Assembly: GCA_964035545.1 (NCBI GenBank)
Contig: CAXIUT010000230.1
Location: forward strand, 620,001 to 684,000
DNA length: 64,000 nt
Source: Bugula neritina
Lineage: Eukaryota; Bryozoa; Gymnolaemata; Cheilostomatida; Bugulidae
Reading direction: 5' to 3'
Positions within the stretch are counted from its first letter, which is position 1. Every line of letters begins with the position of its first letter. The translations under genes and the position numbers were made by a program. Of the stretch, positions 15,091-29,550 are shown piece by piece. Below the pieces are notes generated by a model. It was given only the letters and a program-made list of their open reading frames with translations, did not search any database and had not been told where the DNA came from.

Positions 15091-18060
15091 ATATACTGCG
15101 ACACAATGCAATATACTGTAACATACTGAAATATGCTGTAGCACACTGAAATACACTGAAACTCACTGAAATATACTGCAACATACTGAAATACACTGTA
15201 ACATATTGAAATATACTGCAACATACTGCAATATACTGAAATACACTGGAACATATTGAATTACACTGCAACAAATTGAAGTATACTGCAACACACTGAA
15301 ACACACTGAAATACACCGCAAAACACTACAACATACTGAAACATACTGCAACATACTGAAATACACTACTACATACTGAAATATACTGCAACATACTGCA
15401 CCATACTGAAATACACTGTAACATATTGAAATACACTGCAACACATTGAAATATACTGCAATGTGCCGAAATATATGGTAAACTACTGAAATATACTGTC
15501 ACATATTGAAAAATACTGCAACATACTGAAATATACTGCGACACATTGCAATATACTGTAACATACTGAAATATGCTGTAGCACATTGAAATACACTGCA
15601 ACTCACTGAAATATACTGCAACATACTGAAATACACTGTAACATATTGAAATACACTGCAACATACTGAAATACAGTGCTACATACTGAAATATACTGCA
15701 ACATACTGCAACATACTGAAATACACTGTAACAAACTGAAATACACTGCAACATACTACAACATTTTGAAACACACTGCAGCACACTGCAACATACTGCA
15801 ACATACTAACATATACTGCAACATACTGAAATACACTGCAAAATACTGAAATACACTGTAACATACTGAAATATACTGCAACATACTGAAATACACTGCT
15901 ACATACTGAAATATACTGCAACACACTGCAACATACTAAAATACACTGTAACATATTGAAATACACTGCAACACATTGAAATATACGGCAAAATACTGAA
16001 ATACACTGCTACATACTGAAATATACTGCAACACACTGCAACCTACTGCAACATACTAAAATTTACTGCAACATACTGAAATACACTGCAGAATACTGAA
16101 ATACACTGTAACATACTGAAATATACTGCAAAATACTGAAATACACTGCTACATACTGAAAAATACTGCAACACACTGAGACATACTGCAACATACTAAA
16201 ATACACTGTAACATATTGAAATACACTGCAACACATTGAAATATGCTGCAATGTACCGAAATATATGGTAAACTACTGAAATATACTGTCACACATTGAA
16301 AAATACTGACACATACTGAAATATACTGCGACACAGTGCAATATACTGTAACATACTGAAATATGCTGTAGCACACTGAAATACACTGCAACTCACTGAA
16401 ATATACTGCAACATACTGAAATACACTGTAACATATTGAAATATACTGCAACATACTGCAATACACTGCAACATACTACAACATATTGAAAGACACTGCA
16501 ACACGTTGAAATATACTGCAACATACCTAAATATACGGTAATATACCAAAATAAACTGTTACACATTGAAAAACACTGCAACATACTGAAATACACTGCA
16601 ACACACTGAAAAACACTGCAAAATACTGTATCACACTGAAATATACTGCAAAATACTGAAATACACTGCTACATACTGAAATATACTGCAACACACTGCA
16701 ACATACTGCAACATGCTAAAATATACTGCAACATACTGAAATACACTGCAAAATACTGAAATACACTGTAACATACTGAAATATACTGCAACATACTGAA
16801 ATGCACTCCTACATACTGAAATATACCGCAACTCACTGCAACATACTGCAACATACTAAAATACACTGTAACATATTGAAATACACTGCAACACATTGAA
16901 ATATACTGCAAAATACTGAAATACACTGCTACACACTGAAATATACTGCAACACACGGCAACATACTGCAACATACTAAAATAAACTGCAACATACTGAA
17001 ATACACTGCAAAATACTGAAATACACTGTAACATACTGAAATATACTGCAACATACTGAAATATACTGCTACATACTGAAATATACTGCAACACACTGCA
17101 ACATACTGCAACATACTAAAATACACTGTAACATAATGAAATACACTGCAACACATTGAAATATACTGCAAAATGCTGAAATACACTGCTATATACTGAA
17201 ATATACTGCAACACACTGCAACATACTGCAACATACTAAAATATACTGCAACATACTGAAATACACTGCAAAATACTGAAATACACTGTAACATACTGAA
17301 ATATACTGCAACATACTGAAATACACTGCTACATAATGAAATACACGGCAACACACTGCAACATACTGAAACATACTAAAATACACTGTAACATATTGAA
17401 ATACACTGCAACACAGTGAAATATACTGCAATGTGCCGAAATATATGGTAAACTACTGAAATATACTGTCACATATTGAAAAATACTGCGACACATTGCA
17501 ATATACTGTAACATACTGAAATATGCTGTAGCACACTGAAATACACTGAAACTCACTGAAATATACTGCAACATACTGAAATACACTGTAACATATTGAA
17601 ATATACTGCAACATACTGCAATATACTGAAATACACTGGAACATATTGAAATACACTGCAACAAATTGAAGTATACTGCAACACACTGAAACACACTGAA
17701 ATACACCGCAAAACACTACAACATACTGAAACATACTGCAACATACTGAAATACACTACTACATACTGAAATATACTGCAACATACTGCACCATACTGAA
17801 ATACACTGTAACATACTGAAATACACTGCAACATAATACAATATATTGAAATACACTGCGACACATTGAAATATACTGCAACATACTGAAATATACTGCG
17901 ACACATTGCAACATACTGTAACATACTGAAATATGCTGTAGCACATTGAAATACACTGCAACTCACTGAAATACACTGCAACATAGTGAAACACAGTGCT
18001 ACATACTGAAACATACTGCAACATACTGAAATACACTGTAACATACTGAAATTCACTGCA
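15091..18060. repeat. 3,140-bp HOR, copy 6 (version B), truncated at 18,060
   Basis: Follows copy 5 directly, so two B copies stand side by side and the A-B alternation is broken. It matches copy 5 up to the unit ATTCACTGCA at 18051. Copy 5 then enters the E module (14921), whereas here an unrelated segment starts at 18061. One private change is visible at 18011 (ACATACTGCA in place of ATATACTGCA). This is the right-hand edge of the homogeneous array. Confidence 0.9.
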
Positions 18061-18630
18061 ACATACTACAACATTTTGAAATACACTGCAACACATTGAA
18101 ATATACTGCAACATACCTAAATATACGGTAATATACCAAAATATACTGTAACATCTTGAAAAATACTGCAACATACTGAAATACACTCCAACACACTGAA
18201 AAACACTGCAAAATACTGTAACACACTGAAATATACTGCAACACAGTGCAACATACTGCAACATACTAAAATATACTGCAACATACTGAAATACACTGCA
18301 AAATACTTAAATACACTGTAACATACTGACATACACTGCAAAATACTACAAAATATTGAAATACACTGCAATACATTGAAATATACTGCAACATACCTAA
18401 ATATACGGTAATATACTGAAATACACTGTAACACATTGAAAAATACTGCAAAATACCGAATTACACTGCAACATACTACAACATACTGAAATACGCTGTA
18501 ATACATTGAAATACACTGCAACACATTGAAATATACTGTAACTCGCTGAAACATACTGTAACTCACTGAAATATAGTGTAATATACGGAAATATACTGTA
18601 AAATACTAGAATATACTGTAACATACTGAA
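18061..18630. repeat. S segment, first copy (570 bp)
   Basis: Starts abruptly after the truncated sixth HOR copy. Marked by units ACATTTTGAA-type, ACATCTTGAA, ATACACTCCA, AAATACTTAA, ACTCGCTGAA and ATATACGGAA. The same series returns at 21491-22060 (offset 3,430 bp). The 380 bp before each copy also match at an offset of 3,420 bp, with one extra monomer in the second (21441). Confidence 0.8.
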
Positions 18631-18640
18631 ATATACTGCA

Positions 18641-20290
18641 ACTCACTGCAACATACTGCAACATACTAAAATACACTGTAACATATTGAAATAGACTGCA
18701 ACACATTGAAATATACTGCAACACACGGCAACATACTGCAACATACTAAAATAAACTGCAACATACTGAAATACACTGCAAAATACTGAAATACACTGTA
18801 ACATACTGAAATATACTGCAACATACTGAAATATACTGCTACATACTGAAATATACTGCAACACACTGCAACATACTGCAACATACTAAAATACACTGTA
18901 ACATAATGAAATACACTGCAACACATTGAAATATACTGCTAAATACTGAAATACACTGCTATATACTGAAATATACTGCAACACACTGCAACATACTGCA
19001 ACATACTAAAATATACTGCAACATACTGAAATACACTGCAAAATACTGAAATACACTGTAACATACTGAAATATACTGCAACATACTGAAATACACTGCT
19101 ACATACTGAAATACACGGCAACACACTGCAACATACTGAAACATACTAAAATACACTGTAACATATTGAAATACACTGCAACACAGTGAAATATACTGCA
19201 ATGTGCCGAAATATATGGTAAACTACTGAAATATACTGTCACATATTGAAAAATACTGCGACACATTGCAATATACTGTAACATACTGAAATATGCTGTA
19301 GCACACTGAAATACACTGAAACTCACTGAAAGATACTGCAACATACTGAAATACACTGTAACATATTGAAATATACTGCAACATACTGCAATATACTGAA
19401 ATACACTGGAACATATTGAAATACACTGCAACAAATTGAAGTATACTGCAAAATACTGAAATACACTGCTACACACTGAAATATACTGCAACACACGGCA
19501 ACATACTGCAACATACTAAAATAAACTGCAACATACTGAAATACACTGCAAAATACTGAAATACACTGTAACATACTGAAATATACTGCAACATACTGAA
19601 ATACACTGCTACATACTGAAAAATACTGCAACACACTGCGACATACTGCAACATACTAAAATACACTGTAACATATTGAAATACACTGCAACACATTGAA
19701 ATATGCTGCAATGTACCTAAATATATGGTAAACTACTGAAATATACTGTCACACATTGAAAAATACTGACACATACTGAAATATACTGCGACACAGTGCA
19801 ATATACTGTAACATACTGAATTATGCTGTAGCACACTGAAATACACTGCAACTCACTGAAATATACTGCAACATACTGAAATACACTGCAACATATTGAA
19901 ATATACTGCAACATACTGCAATACACTGCAACATACTACAACATATTGAAAGACACTGCAACACATTGAAATATACTGCAACATACCTAAATATACGGTA
20001 ATATACCAAAATAAACTGTTACACATTGAAAAATACTGCAACATACTGAAATACACTGCAACACACTGAAAAACACTGCAAAATACTGTAACACACTGAA
20101 ATATACTGCAAAATACTGAAATACACTGCTACATACTGAAATATACTGCAACACACTGCAACATACTGCAACATGCTAAAATATACTGCAACATACTGAA
20201 ATACACTGCAAAATACTGAAATACACTGTAACATACTGAAATATACTGCAACATACTGAAGTACACTCCTACATACTGAAATATACTGCA
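18641..20290. repeat. 1,650-bp tandem duplication, first copy
   Basis: Position 18641 (ACTCACTGCA) aligns with 20291, and the match runs to 19450/21100. The first copy then continues to 20290 with sequence that, from about 19,640, matches 22,540-23,189 at an offset of 2,899 bp. The left 810 bp are a variant of the 260-bp sub-repeat zone and adjoining part of the 3,140-bp HOR. Confidence 0.78.
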
Positions 20291-21490
20291 ACTCACTGCA
20301 ACATACTGCAACATACTAAAATACACTGTAACATATTGAAATAGACTGCAACACATTGAAATATACTGCAACACACGGCAACATACTGCAACATACTAAA
20401 ATAAACTGCAACATACTGAAATACACTGCAAAATACTGAAATACACTGTAACATACTGAAATATACTGCAACATACTGAAATATACTGCTACATACTGAA
20501 ATATACTGCAACACACTGCAACATACTGCAACATACTAAAATACACTGTAACATAATGAAATACACTGCAACACATTGAAATATACTGCAAAATACTGAA
20601 ATACACTGCTATATACTGAAATATACTGCAACACACTGCAACATACTGCAACATACTAAAATATACTGCAACATACTGAAATACACTGCAAAATACTGAA
20701 ATACACTGTAACATACTGAAATATACTGCAACATACTGAAATACACTGCTACATACTGAAATACACGGCAACACACTGCAACATACTGAAACATACTAAA
20801 ATACACTGTAACATATTGAAATACACTGCAACACAGTGAAATATACTGCAATGTGCCGAAATATATGGTAAACTACTGAAATATACTGTCACATATTGAA
20901 AAATACTGCGACACATTGCAATATACTGTAACATACTGAAATATGCTGTAGCACACTGAAATACACTGAAACTCACTGAAATATACTGCAACATACTGAA
21001 ATACACTGTAACATATTGAAACATACTGCAACATACTGCAATATACTGAAATACACTGGAACATATTGAAATACACTGCAACAAATTGAAGTATACTGCA
21101 ACACACTGAAACACACTGAAATACACCGCAAAACACTACAACATACTGAAACATACTGCAACATACTGAAATACACTACTACATACTGAAATATACTGCA
21201 ACATACTGCACCATACTGAAATACACTGTAACATACTGAAATACACTGCAACATAATACAATATATTGAAATACACTGCGACACATTGAAATATACTGCA
21301 ACATACTGAAATATACTGCGACACATTGCAACATACTGTAACATACTGAAATATGCTGTAGCACATTGAAATACACTGCAACTCACTGAAATACACTGCA
21401 ACATAGTGAAACACAGTGCTACATACTGAAATATACTGCAACATACTGCAACATACTGAAATACACTGTAACATACTGAAATTCACTGCA
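20291..21490. repeat. 1,650-bp duplication, partial second copy, merging into 3,140-bp-HOR sequence
   Basis: 20291-21100 repeats 18641-19450. From about 20,600 to 21,490 the sequence also matches the version-B HOR (17,181-18,060) at an offset of 3,420 bp. The 3,140-bp HOR therefore extends here as a detached fragment, ending at the same unit (ATTCACTGCA, 21481) as copy 6 and followed by the same S segment. Confidence 0.78.
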
Positions 21491-22060
21491 ACATACTACA
21501 ACATTTTGAAATACACTGCAACACATTGAAATATACTGAAACATACCTAAATATACGGTAATATACCAAAATATACTGTAACATCTTGAAAAATACTGCA
21601 ACAGACTGAAATACACTCCAACACACTGAAAAACACTGCAAAATACTGTAACACACTGAAATATACTGCAACACAGTGCAACATACTGCAACATACTAAA
21701 ATATACTGCAACATACTGAAATACACTGCAAAATACTTAAATACACTGTAACATACTGAAATACACTGCAAAATACTACAAAATATTGAAATACACTGCA
21801 ATACATTGAAATATACTGCAACATACCTAAATATACGGTAATATACTGAAATACACTGTAACACATTGAAAAATACTGCAAAATACCGAATTACACTGCA
21901 ACATACTACAACATACTGAAATACGCTGTAATACATTGAAATACACTGCAACACATTGAAATATACTGTAACTCACTGAAACATACTGTAACTCACTGAA
22001 ATATAGTGTAATATACGGAAATATACTGTAAAATACTGGAATATACTGTAACACACTGAA
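21491..22060. repeat. S segment, second copy
   Basis: Second occurrence of the 570-bp segment first seen at 18061. It differs by scattered single substitutions, for example ACAGACTGAA at 21601 instead of ACATACTGAA. It leads into the 3,989-bp block. Confidence 0.78.
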
Positions 22061-25000
22061 ATATACTGCAACATAATGAAATACACTGTAACATACTGAA
22101 ATACACTGCAACATCCCGCAACATATTGAAATACACTGCAGCACACTGCAACATACTGCAACATACTAACATATACTGCAACATACTGAAATACACTGCA
22201 AAATACTGAAATACACTGTAACATACTGAAATATACTGCAACATACTGAAATACACTGCTACATACTGAAATATACTGCAACATACTGCAACATACTAAA
22301 ATACACTGTAACATATTGAAATACACTGCAACACATTGAAATATACGGCAAATACTGAAATACACTGCTACATACTGAAATATACTGCAACACACTGCAA
22401 CATACTGCAACATACTAAAATTTACTGCAACATACTGAAATACACTGCAGAATACTGAAATACACTGTAACATACTGAAATATACTGCAAAATACTGAAA
22501 TACACTGCTACATACTGAAAAATACTGCAACACACTGCGACATACTGCAACATACTAAAATACACTGTAACATATTGAAATACACTGCAACACATTGAAA
22601 TATGCTGCAATGTACCTAAATATATGGTAAACTACTGAAATATACTATCACACATTGAAAAATACTGACACATACTGAAATATACTGCGACACAGTGCAA
22701 TATACTGTAACATACTGAATTATGCTGTAGCACACTGAAATACACTGCAACTCACTGAAATATACTGCAACATACTGAAATACACTGCAACATATTGAAA
22801 TATACTGCAACATACTGCAATACACTGCAACATACTACAACATATTGAAAGACACTGCAACACATTGAAATATACTGCAACATACCTAAATATACGGTAA
22901 TATACCAAAATAAACTGTTACACATTGAAAAATACTGCAACATACTGAAATACACTGCAACACACTGAAAAACACTGCAAAATACTGTAACACACTGAAA
23001 TATACTGCAAAATACTGAAATACACTGCTACATACTGAAATATACTGCAACACACTGCAACATACTGCAACATGCTAAAATATACTGCAACATACTGAAA
23101 TACACTGCAAAATACTGAAATACACTGTAACATACTGAAATATACTGCAACATACTGAAGTACACTCCTACATACTGAAATATACTGCAACTCACTGCAA
23201 CATACTGCAACATACTAAAATACACTGTAACATATTGAAATAGACTGCAACACATTGAAATATACTGCAAAATACTGAAATACACTGCTACACACTGAAA
23301 TATACTGCAACACACGGCAACATACTGCAACATGCTAAAATAAACTGCAACATACTGAAATACACTGCAAAATACTGAAATACACTGTAACATACTGAAA
23401 TATACTGCAACATACTGAAATATACTGCTACATACTGAAATATACTGCAACACACTGCAACATACTGCAACAAACTAAAATACACTGTAACATAATGAAA
23501 TACACTGCAACACATTGAAATATACTGCAAAATACAGAAATACACTGCTATATACTGAAATATACTGCAACACACTGCAACATACTGCAACATACTAAAA
23601 TATACTGCAACATACTGAAATACACTGCAAAATACTGAAATACACTGTAACATACTGAAATATACTGCAACATACTGAAATACACTGCTACATACTGAAA
23701 TATACGGCAACACACTGCAACATACTGAAACATACTAAAATACACTGTAACATACTGAAATACACTGCAACACAGTGAAATATACTGCAATGTGCCGAAA
23801 TATATGGTAAACTACTGAAATATACTGTCACATATTGAAAAATACTGCAACATACTGAAATATACTGCGACACATTGCAATATACTGTAACATACTGAAA
23901 TATGCTGTAGCACATTGAAATACACTGCAACTCACTGAAATATACTGCAACATACTGAAATACACTGTAACATATTGAAATACACTGCAACATACTGAAA
24001 TACAGTGCTACATACTGAAATATACTGCAACATACTGCAACATACTGAAATACACTGTAACAAACTGAAATACACTGCAACATACTACAACATTTTGAAA
24101 CACACTGCAGCACACTGCAACATACTGCAACATACTAACATATACTGCAACATACTGAAATACACTGCAAAATACTGAAATACACTGTAACATACTGAAA
24201 TATACTGCAACATACTGAAATACACTGCTACATACTGAAATATACTGCAACATACTGCAACATACTAAAATACACTGTAACATATTGAAATACACTGCAA
24301 CACATTGAAATATACGGCAAAATACTGAAATACACTGCTACATACTGAAATATACTGCAACACACTGCAACCTACTGCAACATACTAAAATTTACTGCAA
24401 CATACTGAAATACACTGCAGAATACTGAAATACACTGTAACATACTGAAATATACTGCAAAATACTGAAATACACTGCTACATACTGAAAAATACTGCAA
24501 CACACTGAGACATACTGCAACATACTAAAATACACTGTAACATATTGAAATACACTGCAACACATTGAAGTATGCTGCAATGTACCGAAATATATGGTAA
24601 ACTACTGAAATATACTGTCACACATTGAAAAACACTGACACATACTAAAATATACTGCGACACAGTGCAATATACTGTAACATACTGAAATATGCTGTAG
24701 CACACTGAAATACACTGCAACTCACTGAAATATACTGCAACATACTGAAATACACTGTAACATATTGAAATATACTGCAACATACTGCAATACACTGCAA
24801 CATACTACAACATATTGAAAGACACTGCAACACATTGAAATATACTGCAACATACCTAAATATACGGTAATATACCAAAATAAACTGTTACACATTGAAA
24901 AACACTGCAACATACTGAAATACACTGCAACACACTGAAAAACACTGCAAAATACTGTAACACACTGAAATATACTGCAAAATACTGAAATACACTGCTA

Positions 25001-25899
25001 CATACTGAAATATACTGCAACACACTGCAACATACTGCAACATGCTAAAATATACTGCAACATACTGAAATACACTGCAAAATACTGAAATACACTGTAA
25101 CATACTGAAATATACTGCAACATACTGAAGTGCACTCCTACATACTGAAATATACTGCAACTCACTGCAACATACTGCAACATACTAAAATACACTGTAA
25201 CATATTGAAATACACTGCAACACATTGAAATATACTGCAAAATACTGAACTACACTGCTACACACTGAAATATACTGCAACACACGGCAACATACTGCAA
25301 TATACTAAAATAAACTGCAACATACTGAAATACACTGCAAAATACTGAAATACACTGTAACATACTGAAATATACTGCAACATACTGAAATATACTGCTA
25401 CATACTGAAATATACTGCAACACACTGCAACATACTGCAACATACTAAAATACACTGTAACATAATGAAATACACTGCAACACATTGGAATATACTGCAA
25501 AATACTGAAATACACTGCTATATACTTAAATATACTGCAACACACTGCAACATACTGCAACATACTAAAATATACTGCAACATACTGAAATACACTGCAA
25601 AATACTGAAATACACTGTAACATACTGAAATATACTGCAACATACTGAAATACACTGCTACATACTGAAATACACGGCAACACACTGCAACATACTGAAA
25701 CATACTAAAATACACTGTAACATATTGAAATACACTGCAACACAGTGAAATATACTGCAATGTGCCGAAATATATGGTAAACTACTGAAATATACTGTCA
25801 CATATTGAAAAATACTGCGACACATTGCAATATACTGTAACATACTGAAATATGCTGTAGCACATTGAAATACACTGCAACTCACTGAAATATACTGCA
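21911..25899. repeat. 3,989-bp block, first copy (contains a 1,970-bp tandem)
   Basis: The unit ATACGCTGTA at 21921 aligns with 25910. The odd length (not a multiple of 10) comes from a one-base deletion at about 22,351 inside this copy, the first register slip in the window. Within the block a 1,970-bp tandem is visible: the unit row containing GCACACTGCA at 22141 returns at 24110, and the match continues to about 23,955/25,905. Much of the content (260-bp sub-repeats, PstI-type CTGCAG units, ATGTGCCGAA unit) is shared with the 3,140-bp HOR in a more diverged form. Confidence 0.75.
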
Positions 25900-28090
25900 A
25901 CATACTGAAATACGCTGTAATACATTGAAATACACTGCAACACATTGAAATATACTGTAACTCGCTGAAACATACTGTAACTCACTGAAATATAGTGTAA
26001 TATACGGAAATATACTGTAAAATACTGGAATATACTGTAACACACTGAAATATACTGCAACATAATGAAATACACTGTAACATACTGAAATACACTGCAA
26101 CATCCCGCAACATATTGAAATACACTGCAGCACACTGCAACATACTGCAACATACTAACATATACTGCAACATACTGAAATACACTGCAAAAAACTGAAA
26201 TACACTGTAACATACTGAAATATACTGCAACATACTGAAATACACTGCTACATACTGAAATATACTGCAACATACTGCAACATACTAAAATACACTGTAA
26301 CATATTGAAATACACTGCAACACATTGAAATATACGGCAAATACTGAAATACACTGCTACATACTGAAATATACTGCAACACACTGCAACATACTGCAAC
26401 ATATTAAAATTTACTGCAACATACTGAAATACACTGCAGAATACTGAAATACACTGTAACATACTGAAATATACTGCAAAATACTGAAATACACTGCTAC
26501 ATACTGAAAAATACTGCAACACGCTGCGACATACTGCAACATACTAAAATACACTGTAACATATTGAAATACACTGCAACACATTGAAATATGCTGCAAT
26601 GTACCTAAATATATGGTAAACTACTGAAATATACTGTCACACATTGAAAAATACTGACACATACTGAAATATACTGTGACACAGTGCAATATACTGTAAC
26701 ATACTGAATTATGCTGTAGCACACTGAAATACACTGCAACTCACTGAAATATACTGCAACATATTGAAAGACACTGCAACACATTGAAATATGCTGCAAC
26801 ATACCTAAATATACGGTAATATACCAAAATAAACTGTTACACATTGAAAAATACTGCAACATACTGAAATACACTGCAACACACTGAAAAACACTGCAAA
26901 ATACTGTAACACACTGAAATATACTGCAAAATACTGAAATACACTGCTACATACTGAAATATACTGCAACACACTGCAACATACTGCAACATGCTAAAAT
27001 ATACTGCAACATACTGAAATACACTGCAAAAAACTGAAATACACTGTAACATACTGAAATATACTGCAACATACTGAAGTACACTCCTACATACTGAAAT
27101 ATACTGCAACTCACTGCAACATACTGCAACATACTAAAATACACTGTAACATATTAAAATACACTGCAACACATTGAAATATACTGCAAAATACTGAAAT
27201 ACACTGCTACACACTGAAATATACTGCAACACCCGGCAACATACTGCAACATACTAAAATAAACTGCAACATACTGAAATACACTGCAAAATACTGAAAT
27301 ACACTGTAACATACTGAAATATACTGCAACATACTGAAATACACTGCTACATACTGAAATATCTGGCAACACACTGCAACATACTGAAACATACTAAAAT
27401 ACACTGTAACATATTGAAATACACTGCAACACAGTGAAATATACTGCAATGTGCCGAAATATATGGTAAACTACTGAAATATACTGTCACATATTGAAAA
27501 ATACTGCAACATACTGAAATATACTGCGACACATTGCAATATACTGTAACATACTGAAATATGCTGTAGCACATTGAAATACACTGCAACTCACTGAAAT
27601 ATACTGCAACATACTGAAATACACTGTAACATATTGAGATACACTGCAACATACTGAAATACAGTGCTACATACTGAAATATACTGCAACATACTGCAAC
27701 ATACTGAAATACACTGTAACAAACTAAAATACACTGCAACATACTACAACATTTTGAAACACACTGCAGCACACTGCAACATACTGCAACATACTAACAT
27801 ATACTGCAACATACTGAAATACACTGCAAAATACTGAAATACACTGTAACATACTGAAATATACTGCAACATACTGAAATACACTGCTACATACTGAAAT
27901 ATACTGCAACATACTGCAACATACTAAAATACACTGCAACACATTGAAATATACGGCAAAATACTGAAATACACTGCTACATACTGAAATATACTGCAAC
28001 ACACTGCAACCTACTGCAACATACTAAAATTTACTGCAACATACTGAAATACACTTCAGAATACTGAAATACACTGTAACATACTGAAAT
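25900..28090. repeat. 3,989-bp block, second copy, with internal deletions
   Basis: Repeats 21911 onward, including the same one-base deletion (22,351 and 26,340 are 3,989 bp apart), so the deletion was copied with the block. Going right, the copy loses 70 bp at about 26,760, exactly 260 bp (one sub-repeat) at about 27,340, and 20 bp at about 27,935, so the offset falls to 3,919, 3,659 and 3,639. The match ends near 28,090, where D/E-module sequence begins. Confidence 0.75.
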
Positions 28091-28597
28091 ATACTGCAAC
28101 ATACTGAAATATACTTCGGCACATTGCAATATACTGCAGCATACTGAAATATGCTGTAGCCTACTGAAATACACTGCATTATACTGAAATACACTGCTAC
28201 ATACTGAAATATACTGCAACATACTGAAATACACTGTAATATGCTGAATTACACTGCAACACATTGAAATATACTGCAACATAGCAAAATATATAATAAA
28301 CTACTGAAAAATACTTCAACACATTGAAAAATACTGCAACATACATAATTATACTGTAACACACTGAAATATACTGCAACATACTGAAATACACTGTAAA
28401 ATACTGGAATATAGTGCAACATACTGAAATACACTGCTACATACTGAAATATACTGCAACATACTGCAACATACTGAAAAACACTGTAACATACTGAAAT
28501 ACACTGCAACATACTACAACATATTGAAAAACACTGCAACACATTGAATATACTGCAACATACCTAAAAATGCGGTAATATACTGAAATAAACTATA
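28091..28597. repeat. D + E module segment
   Basis: Contains part of the D module (unit near 28,099), an E-module variant at 28279, and the first pair of one-base deletions (28,549 and 28,608). The segment recurs at about 43,610-44,115, roughly 15.5 kb away, with the same order of variant units. Confidence 0.72.
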
Positions 28598-28617
28598 ACA
28601 CATTGAAAATACTGCAA
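28549..28617. repeat. Twin one-base-deletion landmark
   Basis: Two 9-bp monomers about 60 bp apart interrupt the 10-bp register: one where ACACATTGAA meets ATATACTGCA, one where ACACATTGAA meets AAATACTGCA. The same pair occurs, with the same neighbours (ACATACCTAA, AAATGCGGTA or a close variant, ATAAACTATA), starting near 44,057, 48,120, 49,080, 50,377, 51,486, 53,544, 54,012, 54,738, 55,607, 59,984, 61,040 and 63,098. Near 32,168, 38,970 and 62,471 only the second deletion is present. It marks common descent of these segments. Confidence 0.85.
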
Positions 28618-29550
28618 CATACTGAAATACACTGCAACACACCGAAATACACTGCAAAATAAAACAACATACTGAAATACACTGTAACATATTGAAATAC
28701 ACTGTAACACATTGAAATATACTGCAACATACCGAGATATATTGTAAACTACTGAAATATACTGTAACACATTGAAAAATACTGCAACATACTGAAAGTT
28801 ACTGCGACACATTGCAATATACTGTAACATACTGAAATATGCTGTAGCACACTGAAATACACTGCAACTCACTGAAATATACTGCAAAATACTGAAATAC
28901 ACTAAAACATATTGAAAAATACTGCAACATACTGAAATACACTGTAACATACTGAAATACACTGCAAAATACTACAACATATTGAAATACACTGCAACAT
29001 ACCTAAATATACGGTAAGATACTGAAATATACTGTAACACATTGAAAAGTACAGCAACATACTGAAAGATACTGCAAGATACTGCAACATACTAAAATAC
29101 ACTGTAACATAATGAAACACACTGCAACATACTGCATTATACTGACATACACTGGAACATAATGAAATACACTGCAACAAATTGAAGTATACTGCAACAC
29201 ACCGAAACATACGGCAACATACTGAAATATACTGCGACAGATTGAAATGTACAGCAACATACTGAAATTTACTGCGACACATTGCAATATACTGCAACAT
29301 ACTGAAATACGCGGTAATATATTGAAATACACTGCAACACATTGAAATATACTGTAACTCGCTGAAATATAGTGTAATATACGGAAATGTACTGTAACAT
29401 ACTGGAATATACTGTAACACACTGAAGTATACTGCCACATACTGAAATGCAGTGCTACATACTGAAATATACTGCAACATACTGCAACATACTGAAATAC
29501 ACTGTAACATACTGAAATACACTGCAACATACTACAACATACTGAAATAC
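28598..29550. repeat. J block, first copy (second at 38,962-39,910)
   Basis: Matches 38,962-39,910 at a constant offset of 10,364 bp, through landmarks such as AAATAAAACA, ACATACCGAG, ATACACTAAA, ACTCGCTGAA and AATGTACTGT-type units. The second copy then has about 60 bp that are missing here at 29,550. Shorter pieces of the block also occur at 49,150-49,900 and 51,560-52,160. Confidence 0.75.

Noticed and set aside
1-18060. CRISPR array (regular repeats)
   Set aside because: There are no unique spacers between repeats; the 'spacers' are themselves variants of the same 10-bp unit and the array is continuous.
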